The notes under the pieces are model-generated. The model made no database searches, had not been told where the DNA came from, and was given only the letters and a program-made list of their open reading frames with translations. The position numbers were made by a program, and so were the translations under genes. Of a stretch of DNA of 64,000 nucleotides, positions 10,338 through 22,435 are shown piece after piece; position 1 is the first letter of the stretch, and the number at the start of each line of letters is the position of its first letter. Origin of the DNA: Sorghum bicolor. Taxonomy: Eukaryota; Streptophyta; Magnoliopsida; Poales; Poaceae. The stretch covers positions 34,412,741-34,476,740 of the forward strand of contig NC_012870.2 in NCBI RefSeq assembly GCF_000003195.3, written 5' to 3'.

Positions 10338-11339
10338 TCACTGTTAGGGAGAGCGAAGCAGTGGTTCTACGCTACAAAGGAGAAGAATTCTACGTGAGCA
10401 CTCTGCTCCACGAACTTTCTGGCTAAGTTCTTTCCCATGGGCAAGACCAATCCTCTCCGTGGGAAGATTACAAGATTTCAGCAATAACATGATGAATCTG
10501 TTCCAGAAGCATGGGAGCGTTTCCAAGACTACATCATAGAATGTCCCCATCATGTAATGGAGAGTCGGCTACTAATGCAGACGTTTTATCATGGGCTCGG
10601 CAACAGTGCCCGAGAGACGATGGATTGTGCAGCCGGAGGAGCATTCCTATCGCTTACCATATCACAAGCCACAGCTCTTGTGGAGAAGATGGCGTCCAAC
10701 CGAAGCTGGAATGAAGAAAGGACCCAGACACGCAAGAGAGGTGGAGGTATGCATCAGCTCAAGGAGGTAGACATGCTGCCTGCAAAGCTAGACCTGCTCA
10801 TGAAGAAGCTCGATGATAGAGCTGGAGATAAGAAAGAAGTTATGCACATCTACGACTCTCACATCACTTGTGAGGAGTGTGGAGATACTGGACACTCAGG
10901 CAATCACTGCCCTGAGATGCTTGAGGATGTGAACTACATCAACAACAATAACAACAACTACTACTACAACCGTCCTCAACAAAATCAAGTTTGGAATCAA
11001 CAGAGGCCTAACTACTCAGGTAATTTTCAAGGTAACAATTCTTACAATAATAATAATAATTTTCCACCTCTGAGAGAGTTAGTGTCTAATCAAGGAAAGC
11101 TAATGGATAACCTATCTAAGAAATTGGCATCAAATGATAAAATTCTAGAAAATATAAATAATAGAATGGATAATTTCTCTACTGCCATCAAGAATCAAAT
11201 TAGCTTTAATAAGATGATTGAATCTCAGTTAAATCAAATAGCTGCTGCTGTTCCTTCTACTAACCCCGGTATACCATCACAACCGGAAGGATTAGAATCT
11301 GCAAATCTTGTAGACATGTTTGATGCAGGTAACTACTAG
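10338..11339 (+). pseudogene. gag of element I, 3' part with CCHC knuckle
   Basis: The frame continues from the CACTA excision point with two early stops and is then open from 10557. It includes the FYHGLGNSARETMD segment, a zinc knuckle CEECGDTGHSGNHC (CX2CX4HX4C, about 10870-10910), an Asn/Tyr-rich linker (about 10935-11060) and a coiled-coil-like Asn/Lys/Met-rich tail. The frame stops at 11339, just before the protease. Nucleic-acid binding by the knuckle is the family role. Confidence 0.85.
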
Positions 11340-12476
11340 AGTAACCCCATCACTGAAGTTACTACTGACCTTCTGCCGGTCAAGAGAGGCGATCCAGGAC
11401 GCCCCATCATACCGATCTCCATCGGCATGGTGGACTTCCCAGAAACACTCTGCGACTTTGGCTCTAGTGTCAACATTATGCCCAGGGTACTCTATGAAAA
11501 ATTATTTACATATCCTTGATTAGAAACAACCATGTGTTTGCAATTTGCAGATCAGACGATAAGTTTTCCAAAAGGAATATTGAAGAACCTCTGTGTCCGA
11601 GTTGGTACCTTATACGCCCCAGCAGACTTCGTGGTGATAGAGACCGGTAATGATGAGAGGGCACTCATCATCTTAGGGAGGCCATTCTTAAACACCTCGG
11701 GAGCTGTCATCTATGCTAGTGCTGCCAAGATCAGTTTCTACATCAAAGGGAGGAAGGAGACGTTTTCCTTCAAGAACAAGACTACACAAATCCCAGAGCA
11801 ATCTCGACATGAACCAAGGAAGAGGACCAAGAGGAGGAATAGGAACAAGCAAGTGTGGACCGAGTCAGCTAAGTTGGTCACTGCAGTTCAAGGAGGTCAA
11901 GATCATCGACTCAAGTCACCGTTTCTGACCAAGAAGGACGACCCAGGCATGCCAAGCATCTATTGCTCCATAAATGGATACAGCTTCTACAAGACGACTT
12001 GCGACACCGGATCGGGCGTCAACATAATTGTCGCTGTCACCTATCGGCTCTTGTTCGGAACCATGCCCCTAAAACCATCATACATTCAGCTCTCAGATGG
12101 CACATCAGATATTTCGAGAGGTTAAAGGTATAGTAACTGATGTCCCTATCCAAATAGACGATCATTTTGTCTACACAGACTTTCAGGTTATTGACATGGG
12201 AGAAGACGAATACGATCCACCCATCATCCTTGGAAGACCGTTCCTCAGCACCGTTAAAGCAATCATCTACATTGGAACCGGAGAAGTTCACATGCACTTC
12301 CCCTTAGAGAAGGTACGCCACTATTTACTAACCCTAATTATATCGTTGAAGACTCTAAGCAGGACAGGACAAGAAGAAAACTACGCAACCGCAACCAGAG
12401 GAAGGAAATTATCAAGGATGGATGGGCAGACTATGAAGGAGAAGTGGTAAGGTCAGAAGACATACAGTTTAAATAG
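11340..12476 (+). pseudogene. Two tandem retropepsin-like domains of element I, no pol downstream
   Basis: Domain 1 (about 11385-11790) has CDFGSSVNIMP, then FPKGILKN and IILGRPFLNTSGA, the Athila protease layout, with Phe in the usual D-[TS]-G position. Domain 2 (about 11935-12330) repeats the layout with CDTGSGVN, a proper retropepsin DTG triad, and IILGRPFLSTVKA. A basic Arg-rich linker separates them. Stops or frame changes occur at about 11518, 12125 and 12450. Where reverse transcriptase should begin, the sequence passes directly into noncoding DNA. Domain duplication followed by loss of pol is my inference. Confidence 0.8.
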
Positions 12477-14421
12477 AATTATCCAGAGGAGACCGTAGCA
12501 CCGAGTCAGGTATGGAAAGAGAAGATAACTATACACGAAGAAGAGGCGCTGCCGGAAGCACCGGCTACGCCACCCAACGAATCCCAGGACAACTAGAAAA
12601 CGGAGAGTCCCGTTCGGAGGACTTAAAAACACCGAACACCTTGCCACGAGGTAAACTTGGTAGTTATTCTTTTTCCTTTCAATTATTTTAAATAGTTTGC
12701 TTAGTTAATCATGTTCATACTATCCTAAAAAGAAAATAAAAATGTTAAAAAACAGTAAGCCCCATGTGAGTATACGAGTGGCATGAAACCCATAAGCACA
12801 TTCACTGTGGTGGCATAAAAATGAAATAAATATTTTTTTCTGCTCTATAAAATAAAAATATAAGAATAGAGAGTTATATTTATTAAGGAGTCTCAACATG
12901 ATAAAGGCTAGATATTTATACTAACACTTAATCAGTTCCACAAAGCTTTGTTGTCTATTTGAGCTCCACAGAATTCAAGGATCAAGAAGACTAGCAGACG
13001 GTGGACATTCTAATCACTGTCACGATACTGCCTACTTTCAAATACACCTCTGCCACCTGCTAGCTACATCAGAAGAAATTACTTCAAAATTCAGCTTGGG
13101 GGAGAGCACCCCCATTTATGCCGCTAAGTATTTCTATCTATCTTCATACTTATACTATATTAAAATATAAATATACATAACTATGGAAAACCAAATAAAG
13201 ATTTTGTGCTTATATATATATCTTTTGCTTAGTGTGCTTAATAAATAAAAAAAGTGGTTATGCTAAACTGAATCTTAATAATAAAACTCTAGCATGGATA
13301 TGATGAATAGTTGCTCTGCCTAATTTTTAAAATTTGAAGTTCTCTCTCAAGTTTAGACATAACTGTTATAATTTAAAGCTTGCTCTAAACCTGAACTTGT
13401 GGGAAGAAAACTTGATCTGAAGTCTAGGTTGTTAACGGATATGATATGGGAAGGTTGAGCTGCTGTTTATCTGTTCCTAGAGATGCTAGAATTCTGGAGA
13501 ATTTTATCTTTGAAAATCTTTAAAATATCACATGATGAGTTCCTGCATGATGAGAGTTTAAATTCCTACCACAGCCATATATACATGCTTGCTAGACTTT
13601 GAGTCACACATTTACTTTTTACTGCTTATGAGCATTGAGTTTGGTCAAGCTGTATAGACCCTTAGGAGCTTGTTATGTGGTTAAAATCAAGATTCATTTG
13701 CACGTTCACTCACATGCTGCTTCTACTCCGGAAGTACGCATCCACATATATCCACTCATTTCCATATCCAGAGCCACCCAAAAGTATTCTACTCCTAATC
13801 CGGGAGAGAATAGCCAAAAACATTTCTGTTTTTCCCTATGAAATAAATGCTCAAGTTATCTTGGTTACTACCACTTGCTACATTATTTCAGGAGATGAGT
13901 GCTCTAAAAAAAGAAGGGAAAGGATACGAGGAAATAAAAAGGGGCAAGTGCCCGAAACCTCGAAAGAAAAGAAAAAGTGAGACGAGAGGTAAAAATGGAC
14001 AAGTGTCCGACAAACCTGAGAGGAAAGAAAAAGAAAATGTAGAGCATCCCATTCTCCTTAAAAAGTTTCAAAGAGCAAGAACGATATGTATCCCCTCAAA
14101 AGAGAACAAGTAGAATTAGACTTTCACCATTGTTATCACCATCATCACCATACACCATTCATTCGCCACACATACACATCTTGATTTGACTTATTGACTT
14201 TTTTCTTTGGATCCATAGTTTGACTATGCAATAAATGTCTTGTAAGTATGTATACTTTATCTCCCACCTATGTGCTCCAGATATCAAAAGCCTTATTAAA
14301 GTAGGGTGAGAGAGAAGGCAAGGTCACTATGCTTCATACCACAAATACTACATACTTTGAGAGAAGGCATATACCATCACTGCCTTGGTAAGGATCCAGA
14401 AATACCACAAAAGAGAGATAA
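12477..14421 (+). other. 3' noncoding region of element I
   Basis: AT-rich, with no supported ORF. It holds a strong hairpin GGGGGAGAGCACCCCC (13098-13113) just after AGCTTGG, resembling a second polypurine tract. Near the end are two palindromic E-box-like repeats, GGGCAAGTGCCC (13942-13953) and GGACAAGTGTCC (13997-14008). The same segment recurs in B2 (about 43255-45597) and O (52665-54957). At about 14421 the homology breaks off at the join with a truncated family-B element. Confidence 0.75.
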
Positions 14422-16733
14422 GTATTACTTTTCTTTCTTGGTTTTATTTACTAGTATTCGGAAATAAAAAAAATGCATAACCATGAAACCAAACAAAGTT
14501 TTTCTTTTGAGTAATATACAATAGTTTTGTTTAATCCTAAATTTTAAATAAAATAAAAAGAAAGTTTGATCCAAGTCTCGGTAATTGACAAACATGATAT
14601 GAGAAGGTCTGAGCTACTATTTAACTTGTTCCAAGTTTCTCTAGAGTTCTAGAGATTTTATCTTTTGAAAATCTAAAAAAATTGAGATCCTGTTTGACAT
14701 AATACCTAGAGTCTTATAAGATATAAATATTAAAACTGTGGGCACTTGTTTCGTTCAAGCCATTGTTAATTCTTATAGTTTTGGTTGAGAGAATTATCAT
14801 GCTCCAAAGATCAAGATCTTTTTGTTTTAAACATATAAAAGATTCACTCTTTACGAAGTATTATTGCGTTAGAGGCATGGGACTATGCAAAAATTTGATT
14901 CGAAAAAAAAGAGTGAGATGAGAGGTAAAAATGGACAAGTGTCCGAAGTAGAATTAGGGGTACAAAGATACCCACCTGAGTGGAAAAAAATGGACATGTG
15001 TCCGGCAGTAGAATTAGAGGTACTTGCTGCCCACTTGAAAAAAAAGAGAGAAAAAAATGATAGCCCATGGTCCCTCTAATAAGCAATATGCCATTAAGAG
15101 ATGACAAACTTTTCAAAAAGGTCAAAGGTCTTGATCTAGGAGTATGACATTCCTCTCCCTTGCTCCGAGCATTGACATAGCAAAATGCAAAGTAAGTATG
15201 CTAAAACTTTTAAAGCTCTACTTATAAATCTTTTGAGAAGAAGGCAAATGCCTCAGTTTTATTTTTGAAATTTACAAAAATACTCCAGAACAAAGGTAAG
15301 ACAGAAGAACTTGAGACATAGTGCTTGACTTGATCGTTCTGTTTTTCAATCACTTAAGACCTTAAAAACCCTGTAGTAAGAGGCATAAAAGTAACCCCTG
15401 TTTTCTTGCCGATTTTAGCTTTGCTCAGGGATGAGCAAAGGTTAAGCTTGGGGGAGCTTGTTGACGGTCCTTAATGCTCACATTTAACTGTCAACTAATC
15501 ATGGAAAAGGATGCAAATGCAACCAACACCTAGACTTAGGGTTTTATCTGACAGAATTCCACGAGTTTTGGTGTTTGTCTATTTCTGCAGGGGGTTATCA
15601 GGAAATACGGAAGAAAGGCCCACATGTCGGGATTACATAGAGATATTAACGTGCCGCGTAATTTTCTACCATCTAGAAGACTCCAGAAGCCACGGGAACG
15701 AATGGGAAGGCAATCGGACTCGGAGGCAGGGCGCCCGCCCTACTCTCCTAGGCACCCGCCCTGCTACAGTGCCCAATCAGAGTCCTTTTCGCGGATCGTG
15801 CTCCACCGACCTAAGGGATCAAGGAAAACCGTACGATTAATGTCGGTTTGATCCGACGGCCCAGATTCATCTGAATAGACTATATAAGCAAGGCCCCCTG
15901 GCCCCTGGAGAGCATACCTCTTCTACAGAATCAAAGTTAGGGTTTCAATTCTTCATCCAAGTAGAGAGGATCCCTTTAGTTCATCTAGTTCTAGCTCTAG
16001 TTCATCTAGTTCTAGTTTTAGTTCATCTAGTTCTAGTTCTAGTTCTTCTAGTTCTAGTTAGTTCTAGTTGTATTCTAGAAAATAGGGAGAGAGAAGAGGA
16101 TAGCGGAGGAGGAGCCGAATCTGTCGGATCTTCCTCAACATTGTACCTTTGCAGCAACTGGTTCGTTCTTCATCGTTCTCCAGGTTCTTCAATTCATAAT
16201 TCCTGAGTTCTTAAATTACTTTTACTTACATTCAAGTTATTTATTGGATTTCCGCTTGCATCAAGTGCTCTAATCTTTGCAACATTAGAGTAGTAATTAA
16301 TAGATTGGACATGGTGTTTAGTCTTGCAATTACCTGGAATTGCACCCAATCCTGCGGATTGTTGTGGTAGCCCTAGGGTAGTGACAGCCCTAACAGTCGA
16401 CATATTCCACCTCGTTCGGATTGGTGTTTGTAGGAATGTAGTCAGAGCTTCCTAGCCCCCTTCTCATCTCTTTCTATGGTTAGTGTTCTGATGTCCCGAA
16501 ATAAATAATCTTTGAAGTAATTCTTTATTCTTAGATCAATTAGAGAACTCTCAGGAAACTTCCTCTCTTCCCACCAAAAATAATTATATAGTTATCCTTG
16601 GGCGATCTTAAATCTTATTTAGTACACTCACGTTCCCTGTGGAAAATCGAAACTCTGGAATACTCCCAGGTGAAAGCTACATCGGTATCGGTGCGCTTGC
16701 AGATTTTTCTGTTTGCGTTTAAAATACCCAACA
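14422..16733 (+). mobile_element. Truncated family-B element (B1) fused into the 3' region of I
   Basis: Only 3' noncoding DNA, a polypurine tract (15442-15458) and a complete LTR remain. The right edge is a clean LTR end followed by CTTGA of element I. The left edge at about 14421 is ragged: element I sequence ending AAAAGAGAGAT continues as family-B 3' region without a 5' LTR. I infer a deletion that removed the 5' LTR and body of B1 together with some of I. Palindromes GGACAAGTGTCC (14933-14944) and GGACATGTGTCC (14992-15003) are present. Confidence 0.75.
15459..16733 (+). repeat. Family-B LTR (B1, 3' LTR)
   Basis: TGTTGACGGTCCTTAATGC to AATACCCAACA, 1275 bp, matching the B2 LTRs at 39286 and 45598. 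U3 has GGGCGCCCGCCC and a TATA box in ACTATATAAGCAAGG (about 15883). A CTAGTT-type short repeat array lies at about 15976-16070. The tract AAGCTTGGGGGAGCT in front identifies it as a 3' LTR. Confidence 0.88.
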
Positions 16734-16968
16734 CTTGACGAGACCATTCTATCTTTTAACTGCTCAAGACAAAAGTGACGGTTACAAGTCCTATAGTGAA
16801 AGGTAAAATGAGTATGTTTTAAGTCTTGACGGTTTACTCTAACTCAGAGATGAGACCTTATTTGAAAGCATTTGTACCGTCAACTTTTAAAGGCATTATA
16901 GCAACTTCTGATCCATCACTGAGATTATCCTTGCTCAAGGACGAGCAAGAGGTAAGCTTGGGGGAGTT
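16734..16968 (+). other. Last part of element I 3' region with polypurine tract
   Basis: The sequence resumes element I after the B1 LTR, aligning with 54737-54969 of element O. It ends with GGTAAGCTTGGGGGAGTT (16951-16968), the purine-rich primer site for plus-strand synthesis directly before the 3' LTR. Confidence 0.85.
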
Positions 16969-18600
16969 TGTTGACGGTCCTTAAGTATCAAATATAATCA
17001 ACAAATAAACAAAGAAAAGGATCCAAATGCAACCGACACCGAGACTTAGGGTTTTATCTGACAGAATTCCATGAGTTTTGGTGTTTGTCTATTTCTGCAG
17101 GGGGTTATCAGGAATTATGGAGGAAAGGCCCACATGTCAGGTTTATATAGAGATATTAACATGCACCACAATTATCCAACTTCTAGAAGAGTCCAGAAGT
17201 TACGGGAACGAGCGGGACGCCGAGCGGGCCTAGGGGTAGGGCGCCCGCCCTGGCCTGAGAGCCAATCCGGCTCCGCCTCGCAGATCATGCTCCACCGACC
17301 TAAGGGATTAAGAAAAACCGTGCGATTAAGGTCACTTGATTCGACGGTCCATATTCATTTGGAGGGACTATATAATTAGGCCCCCTGGCCGCTGGAGGAG
17401 AGGACCTCAGAAGCCCTAATTCATTCATTCATCTCGGGAGAAGAAGTCCCTTATCAAGCCTTAGAGCTACCACATCAACTAGATCTCAAGTTTAGCATAG
17501 CTACATAGGATTAGAACTAGAAGGAGTCAATCTTCGATTGGTTTCCGGATCTGTCAAGAGGATTCTTGGTAATTCCTCTACTATTCTTCATTTGTTCATC
17601 ATTGTTCTTCAATATTATGAATATGACTTTGTTCTACTTCAATATATTGATTATGACTTTGCTCTACTTGTTTATATTTGCAATTATATCGTTCTTAGTT
17701 TATCATAGTTATATGCTTGTCTTAGTTAGATTGGAATTATATACATGTTTAGGATCGTATAGCGTTTATCCATGTATACAGTGGGTAAATGATAAGTATT
17801 GTGTAGGCGTGGTGCCTATACCGTATTTATCTGCGATTGTACCCTATATGCCAGATCGCGGGGTAGTTCGTGGTGGTGACAGCTCCATTGATTCTTATAT
17901 AGTCCCCCTCCCGTGTATAGGGCAGGCAGAGCAACATTATTACAGGGGAGTGATTGCTATGTTTCTCATCTTCCTTGATAATATCACTATGCATGGGCGT
18001 AGTCCTGTCTCGCAATGATTGCCAAGTATAATTGCACTAACTATGATATGCTAGACTTTATAGTTAAGAATAACTTAGGAAATATTCTTGTAGTTCATCC
18101 TAATTCCATGCTAATGACTTGCTAGAATATCTGTTGAGGTGCTTATCATTATTATATGTGGCTAGTTATGCTGATCAGATTAATTATCTTTGTCACCATT
18201 CATACTTTATCTATATTTTATGTGACACTTATCCCTGTATGAAAGAGATAGATAAATGCTCTCTATTACACATGCAATGATAGATACTCAAGTCCATATT
18301 CAATTCCATAATCAACATTAATGATTAGCGATCCTTCGCAGTGGTAAAAATATAAATAACGATACCTGGAATACTTTCCGGTTAAAATGCTACATCGGTA
18401 TTAATCTGTGCACTTGCAGATCTTATTTATTATTCATTTAGAAGAGCAATTGCATATTTCAATACCACGTCTCTCATGTCATGATGGGGATGACAACTTG
18501 GCTTAAGTGGCATGAGGGATAGGTTTGGCATTTTTGGCGCCGTTATCAGAATTAGAAAACTAAGTCTACTTTTGGTAATGACGTTAAGAATGCCCAAACA
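16969..18600 (+). repeat. 3' LTR of element I (family A)
   Basis: 1632 bp, beginning TGTTGACGG and ending CCCAAACA (one extra A). It is followed by TGGAG (18601-18605), the second copy of the target duplication. It carries the LTR ORF at 17617-18018. Confidence 0.92.
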
Positions 18601-20772
18601 TGGAGATCGACTACAACTTTGAGCTCAAGCCTGGGCTCATCTACATGGTGCAAGCCGACCAGTTCTGTGGAAAGGCGCACGAAGATGCTAGTGCTCATCT
18701 CCAACACTTCCTGGAGATTTGCAGCACATTCACCATGTCAGGAGTCCCTAGAGATGCTATACTACTTCGCCTCTTCCCATTCTCACTATTGGAGAGAGCG
18801 AAGCAGTGGTTCTATGCTACAAAAGATAAGAATACTATGTGGGCACTCTGTTCCATGAACTTTCTAGCTAAGTTCTTTCCCATGGGCAAGACCAATGCTC
18901 TCCGTGGGAAAATTACAAGTTTTCAGCAACAACATGATGAATCCGTTCGAGAAGCATGGGAGCGCTTCCAAGACTACATCCTAGAATGTCCCCATCATGG
19001 AATGGAGAGCTGGCTACTGATGCAGATGTTTTATCATGGGCTCGGCAATAGTGCTCGTGAGACCATGGATTCTGTAGCTGGAGGAGCATTCCTATCACTC
19101 ACCATACCACAAGCCACAGCTCTTGTGGAGAAGATGGCGTCCAACCAAGGCTAGAATGAAGAAAGGACCCAGACACGCAAGAAAGGCGGAGGTATGCACC
19201 AGCTCCAGGAGGTAGACTTGTTGTCTGCCAAGCTAGACCTGCTCATGAACAAGCTCAATGATAAAGCTGGAGATAAGAAGGAAGTCAAGCACGTCTACGA
19301 CTCTCACATGACTTGTGAGGAGTGTGGAGATACTGGACACTCAGGCAATCACTGCCCTGAGATGCTTGAGGACGTGAACTACATCAGCAATAACAACAAA
19401 AACTACTACTACAACCGTCCTCAACAAAATCAAGGTTGGAATCAATAGAGGCCTAACTACTCAGGTAATTATCAAGGTAACAATTCTTATAATAATAATA
19501 ATAATTTTCCACCTCTAAGAGAGTTAGTGTCTAATCAAGGAAAGCAAATGGATAACCTATCTAAGAAATTGGCATCTAATGATAAAATGCTAGAAAATAT
19601 AAATAATAGAATGGATAATTTCTCTACTGCCATCAAGAATCAAATAAGCTTTAATAAAATGATTGAATCTCAGTTAAATCAAATAGCTGCTGCTGTTCCT
19701 GCTACTAACCCCTGCATACCATCACAACCAGAAGGATTAGAATCTGCTAACCTTCTGCCGGTCAAGAGAGGCGATCTAGGATGCCCCGTCATCCCGATCT
19801 CCATCGACATGGTAGACTTCCCAGAAGCACTCTGCGATTTTGGCTCCAGCGTCAACATTATGCCCAGGGTACTCTATGCAAAATTCTTTATACATCCTTT
19901 ACTAGAAACAACCATATGTTTGCAGCTTGTAGATTGGACGCTAAGTTTACCAAAGGGAATATTGAAGAACCTCTGCGTTCGAGTTGCTACCTTGTACGCC
20001 CCAGCAGACTTCGTGGTGATAGAGACCGGTTCTGATGAGAGGGCACCCGTCATCTTAGGGAGGCCATTCCTGAACACCTCGGGAGCTGTCATCTACGCTA
20101 ATGCTGCCAAGATTAGTTTCTACATCAAGGGGAGGAAGGAGACGTTTTCCTTCAAGAACAATACTGCACAAATCCTAGAGCAATCCTGACATGAACCAAG
20201 GAAGAGGACCAACAGGAGGAACAGGAACAAGCGAATGTGGGCCGAGTCAGCTAAGATGGTCACTGTAGTTCAAGGAGGTCAAGATCGTCGACTCAAGTCA
20301 CCGTTCCTGACCAAGAAGGACGACCCAGGTATTCCAAGCATCCAGTGCTCCATTAATGGATACAACTTCCACAAGACACTTTGCGACACCGGGTCGGGCG
20401 TCAACAAAATGGCCGCAGTCACCTATCAGCTCCTATTCGGAACCATACCCCTAAAAGTGACATACATTCAGCTCTAGATGGCAGATCAAACATTCCGAAA
20501 GCTTGAAGGTATAGTAACTAATGTCCTTGTCAAAATAGACGATCATTATGTCCATATAGATTTTTAGGTTATTGACATGGGAGAAGACGAGTACGATCCA
20601 CCCATCATCCTTGGGAGACCGTTCCTCAGCACCGTTAAAGCAATCATCTACATTGGAACCGGAGAAGTCCACATGCACTTCCCCTCTGAGAAGGTACGCC
20701 GCTATTTTACTGACCCTAACAATATAGTTGAAGACTCGAAGCAAGTCAGGACAAGAAGAAGACGACACAACC
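18601..20772 (+). pseudogene. gag and tandem proteases of element O
   Basis: One frame runs through the whole interval with no indel but five substitution stops: TAG 19152, TAG 19446, TGA 20187, TAG 20475 and TAG 20565. In order it has the capsid region (ERAKQWFY, ALRGKITSFQQQ, FYHGLGNSARETMD), the CCHC knuckle CEECGDTGHSGNHC (about 19314-19355), an Asn-rich linker, retropepsin-like domain 1 (CDFGSSVNIMP, VILGRPFLNTSGA), a basic linker and domain 2 (CDTGSGVN, IILGRPFLSTVKA). The last codons are cut by element D at CAACC 20768-20772. No polymerase follows on the other side of the insertions. Confidence 0.85.
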
Positions 20773-21183
20773 TGTGGGGGTATAAACCACTATACCCTCA
20801 TGGGCCTATATGGGCCGCACCATCAGAGGTGGCTCGGTTCACAGGATGAAGACGTGCGGCGCACGACTGGTCGGCGTGCACCGCAAGGCTACAAGATAGT
20901 GTACCAAATAGGATACTTTGCTTGTAACTCTGTCCCTTCAGGATATATAAGGAGGGGCAGAGGTCCCCTAGAGGACAGATCATACACATCATTATTCTCT
21001 CAACACAAATCAATACAACCAGACGCAGGACGTAGGTATTACGCCAACTCGGCGGCCGAACCTGGATAAAAAGCTTGTCCGTGTCTTGCGTCACCATCAG
21101 GTTCGTAGTTTGCGCACCGTCTACCGACAAACTACTACCGTGGGTATACCCCAAGGTAAACTGCCGACCACCTTTCGTCGACA
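20773..21183 (+). repeat. 5' LTR of element D
   Basis: 411 bp, preceded by the target duplication CAACC (20768-20772). A TATA box is seen in GGATATATAAGGAGG at about 20941. The LTR is followed directly by a primer site. Confidence 0.9.
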
Positions 21184-21184
21184 G

Positions 21185-21203
21185 TGGCGCGCCAGGTAGG
21201 GGG
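21185..21203 (+). other. Primer binding site of element D
   Basis: TGGCGCGCCAGGTAGGGGG begins two bases after the LTR. The TGG start and position mark it as a tRNA 3'-end complement. It differs from the tRNA-Asp site of the Athila-like elements, and I do not assign the tRNA. Confidence 0.75.
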
Positions 21204-21697
21204 TGTGCGTACAGCTCTCCCGACGAACAAGATGGCCATCATCCCCAACTTCGCGGCTATGGCGGGCGGCTTCACGTTCATTGTCGGCTTCAACAGCTTC
21301 ACCACCACGACCGTGAAGGAGGCATAGATCCGATCTGTGCCAATCACTTCTTCACCGACGTCGGCTGCAGCTCCAACCACGCTGGCTACGGCTTCGACCA
21401 CATCATCAACGTCTCCGACCACGCCGACAATGCGTCACCGCTTCTCTGCTACAAAGGGAGGTAGATCGACAACACCGACCTGCTCGGGCTATCGACCAAA
21501 TTGTTTAGCTTACTTGCTCTGACCACCAGTCGCAATAATAATCGCCGCGAAGAACGGCGCTACGACAACAGCGACCACCGTCAAGACAGATCGAAAAGCT
21601 CGAGGGCCAGACAATTTTGTCGTCACCGACCAAACTTCCATCCAAAGATAAGTACACTTCTAATATTTTATTTATTTTTGGCATAATATTTTTTATT
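21204..21697 (+). other. Leader of element D with a short ORF
   Basis: An ATG at 21232 opens 31 codons (MAIIPNFAAMAGGFT...) to TAG at 21327, followed by Thr/Ser-rich coding-like sequence in several frames without a clear gene. It could be a gag remnant. It is interrupted at 21697 by the Tat element, whose TTATT duplication lies at 21693-21697. Confidence 0.4.
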
Positions 21698-22388
21698 TGT
21701 TGACACCGTTTTTGGGCGCGTGTCTAGGATGGCAGGATAAGGTGGCAGTACGATGTTTACAAAGCGGGTTGCCGATGAGGATGGTTGCCGATGAGGGAGA
21801 AGTTGAATGTGACTAAGTCCACAGGCAGTAATATGGTGCCGATGGCTAGATAAGAAAGTCTGCCGATGACTATGGCAAAGGATCTGCCGATGATGCAAAG
21901 GAGGAGTCTGGAAGCTGCCGGTCGTTATGTGGAGGAGTTTCGGTTTGTCACGAGGGATAGTTTTGTTATTTCCTTAATTATTTGCATCGTTTTGTATACG
22001 GATTCCGTGTAATTTGGAATTCGAATTCTAATCGTGTCTGGTTGTAGCTCTTTGAGCAGGGTATAAATATAGACCCTAGGGCCTTGTAATAAGAATCAAT
22101 CAATCAAACACACGTTTTTACTCATATTCCAGCATTTACTTTTCGACGACTTCGTCATACTTTTTCCTTTTGTTACGAGTTCTTAGGAATTCATCGACTT
22201 AAGCTCGGCGTGTTCTCAAGTTCCGCGTGAGTACCTCTTAGCCGTGACATCCGGGCGCATCGCTGTTGTCAGGACTAAAGTATTCGAGTTATCACCTTTG
22301 CCGATAGCAAGGTCAAATCGGCTGGCACGCCTTAACGTTTGAATCGGGTATTAGCCCTTTGTGTTTGCAGATCAGTTTTGCATCAACA
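21698..22388 (+). repeat. 5' LTR of the Tat element
   Basis: TGTTGACACCG to CATCAACA, 691 bp. TATAAATA at 22062-22069 is the likely core promoter, followed by AATAAG near 22090. It contains seven GCCGAT/ATCGGC hexamers by hand count. Confidence 0.93.
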
Positions 22389-22395
22389 CATCTTT

Positions 22396-22414
22396 TGGCA
22401 CGCCCGGTGGGACC
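22396..22414 (+). other. Primer binding site of the Tat element
   Basis: TGGCACGCCCGGTGGGACC begins eight bases after the LTR end. I do not assign the tRNA with confidence. Confidence 0.7.
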
Positions 22415-22435
22415 AGATTCAAGATCAAGATCAAC

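Larger units (their letters stand above)
4554..18600 (+). mobile_element. Element I: Athila-like retrotransposon inserted in gag of O
   Basis: The LTRs (4554-6185 and 16969-18600) are both 1632 bp, and TGGAG flanks the element on both sides. Inside are a primer site, gag (split by a CACTA element), two protease-like domains, a long 3' noncoding region (itself damaged by a truncated family-B element) and a polypurine tract. There is no reverse transcriptase or integrase. It belongs to the same family as its host O, so one copy jumped into a sibling. Confidence 0.9.
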
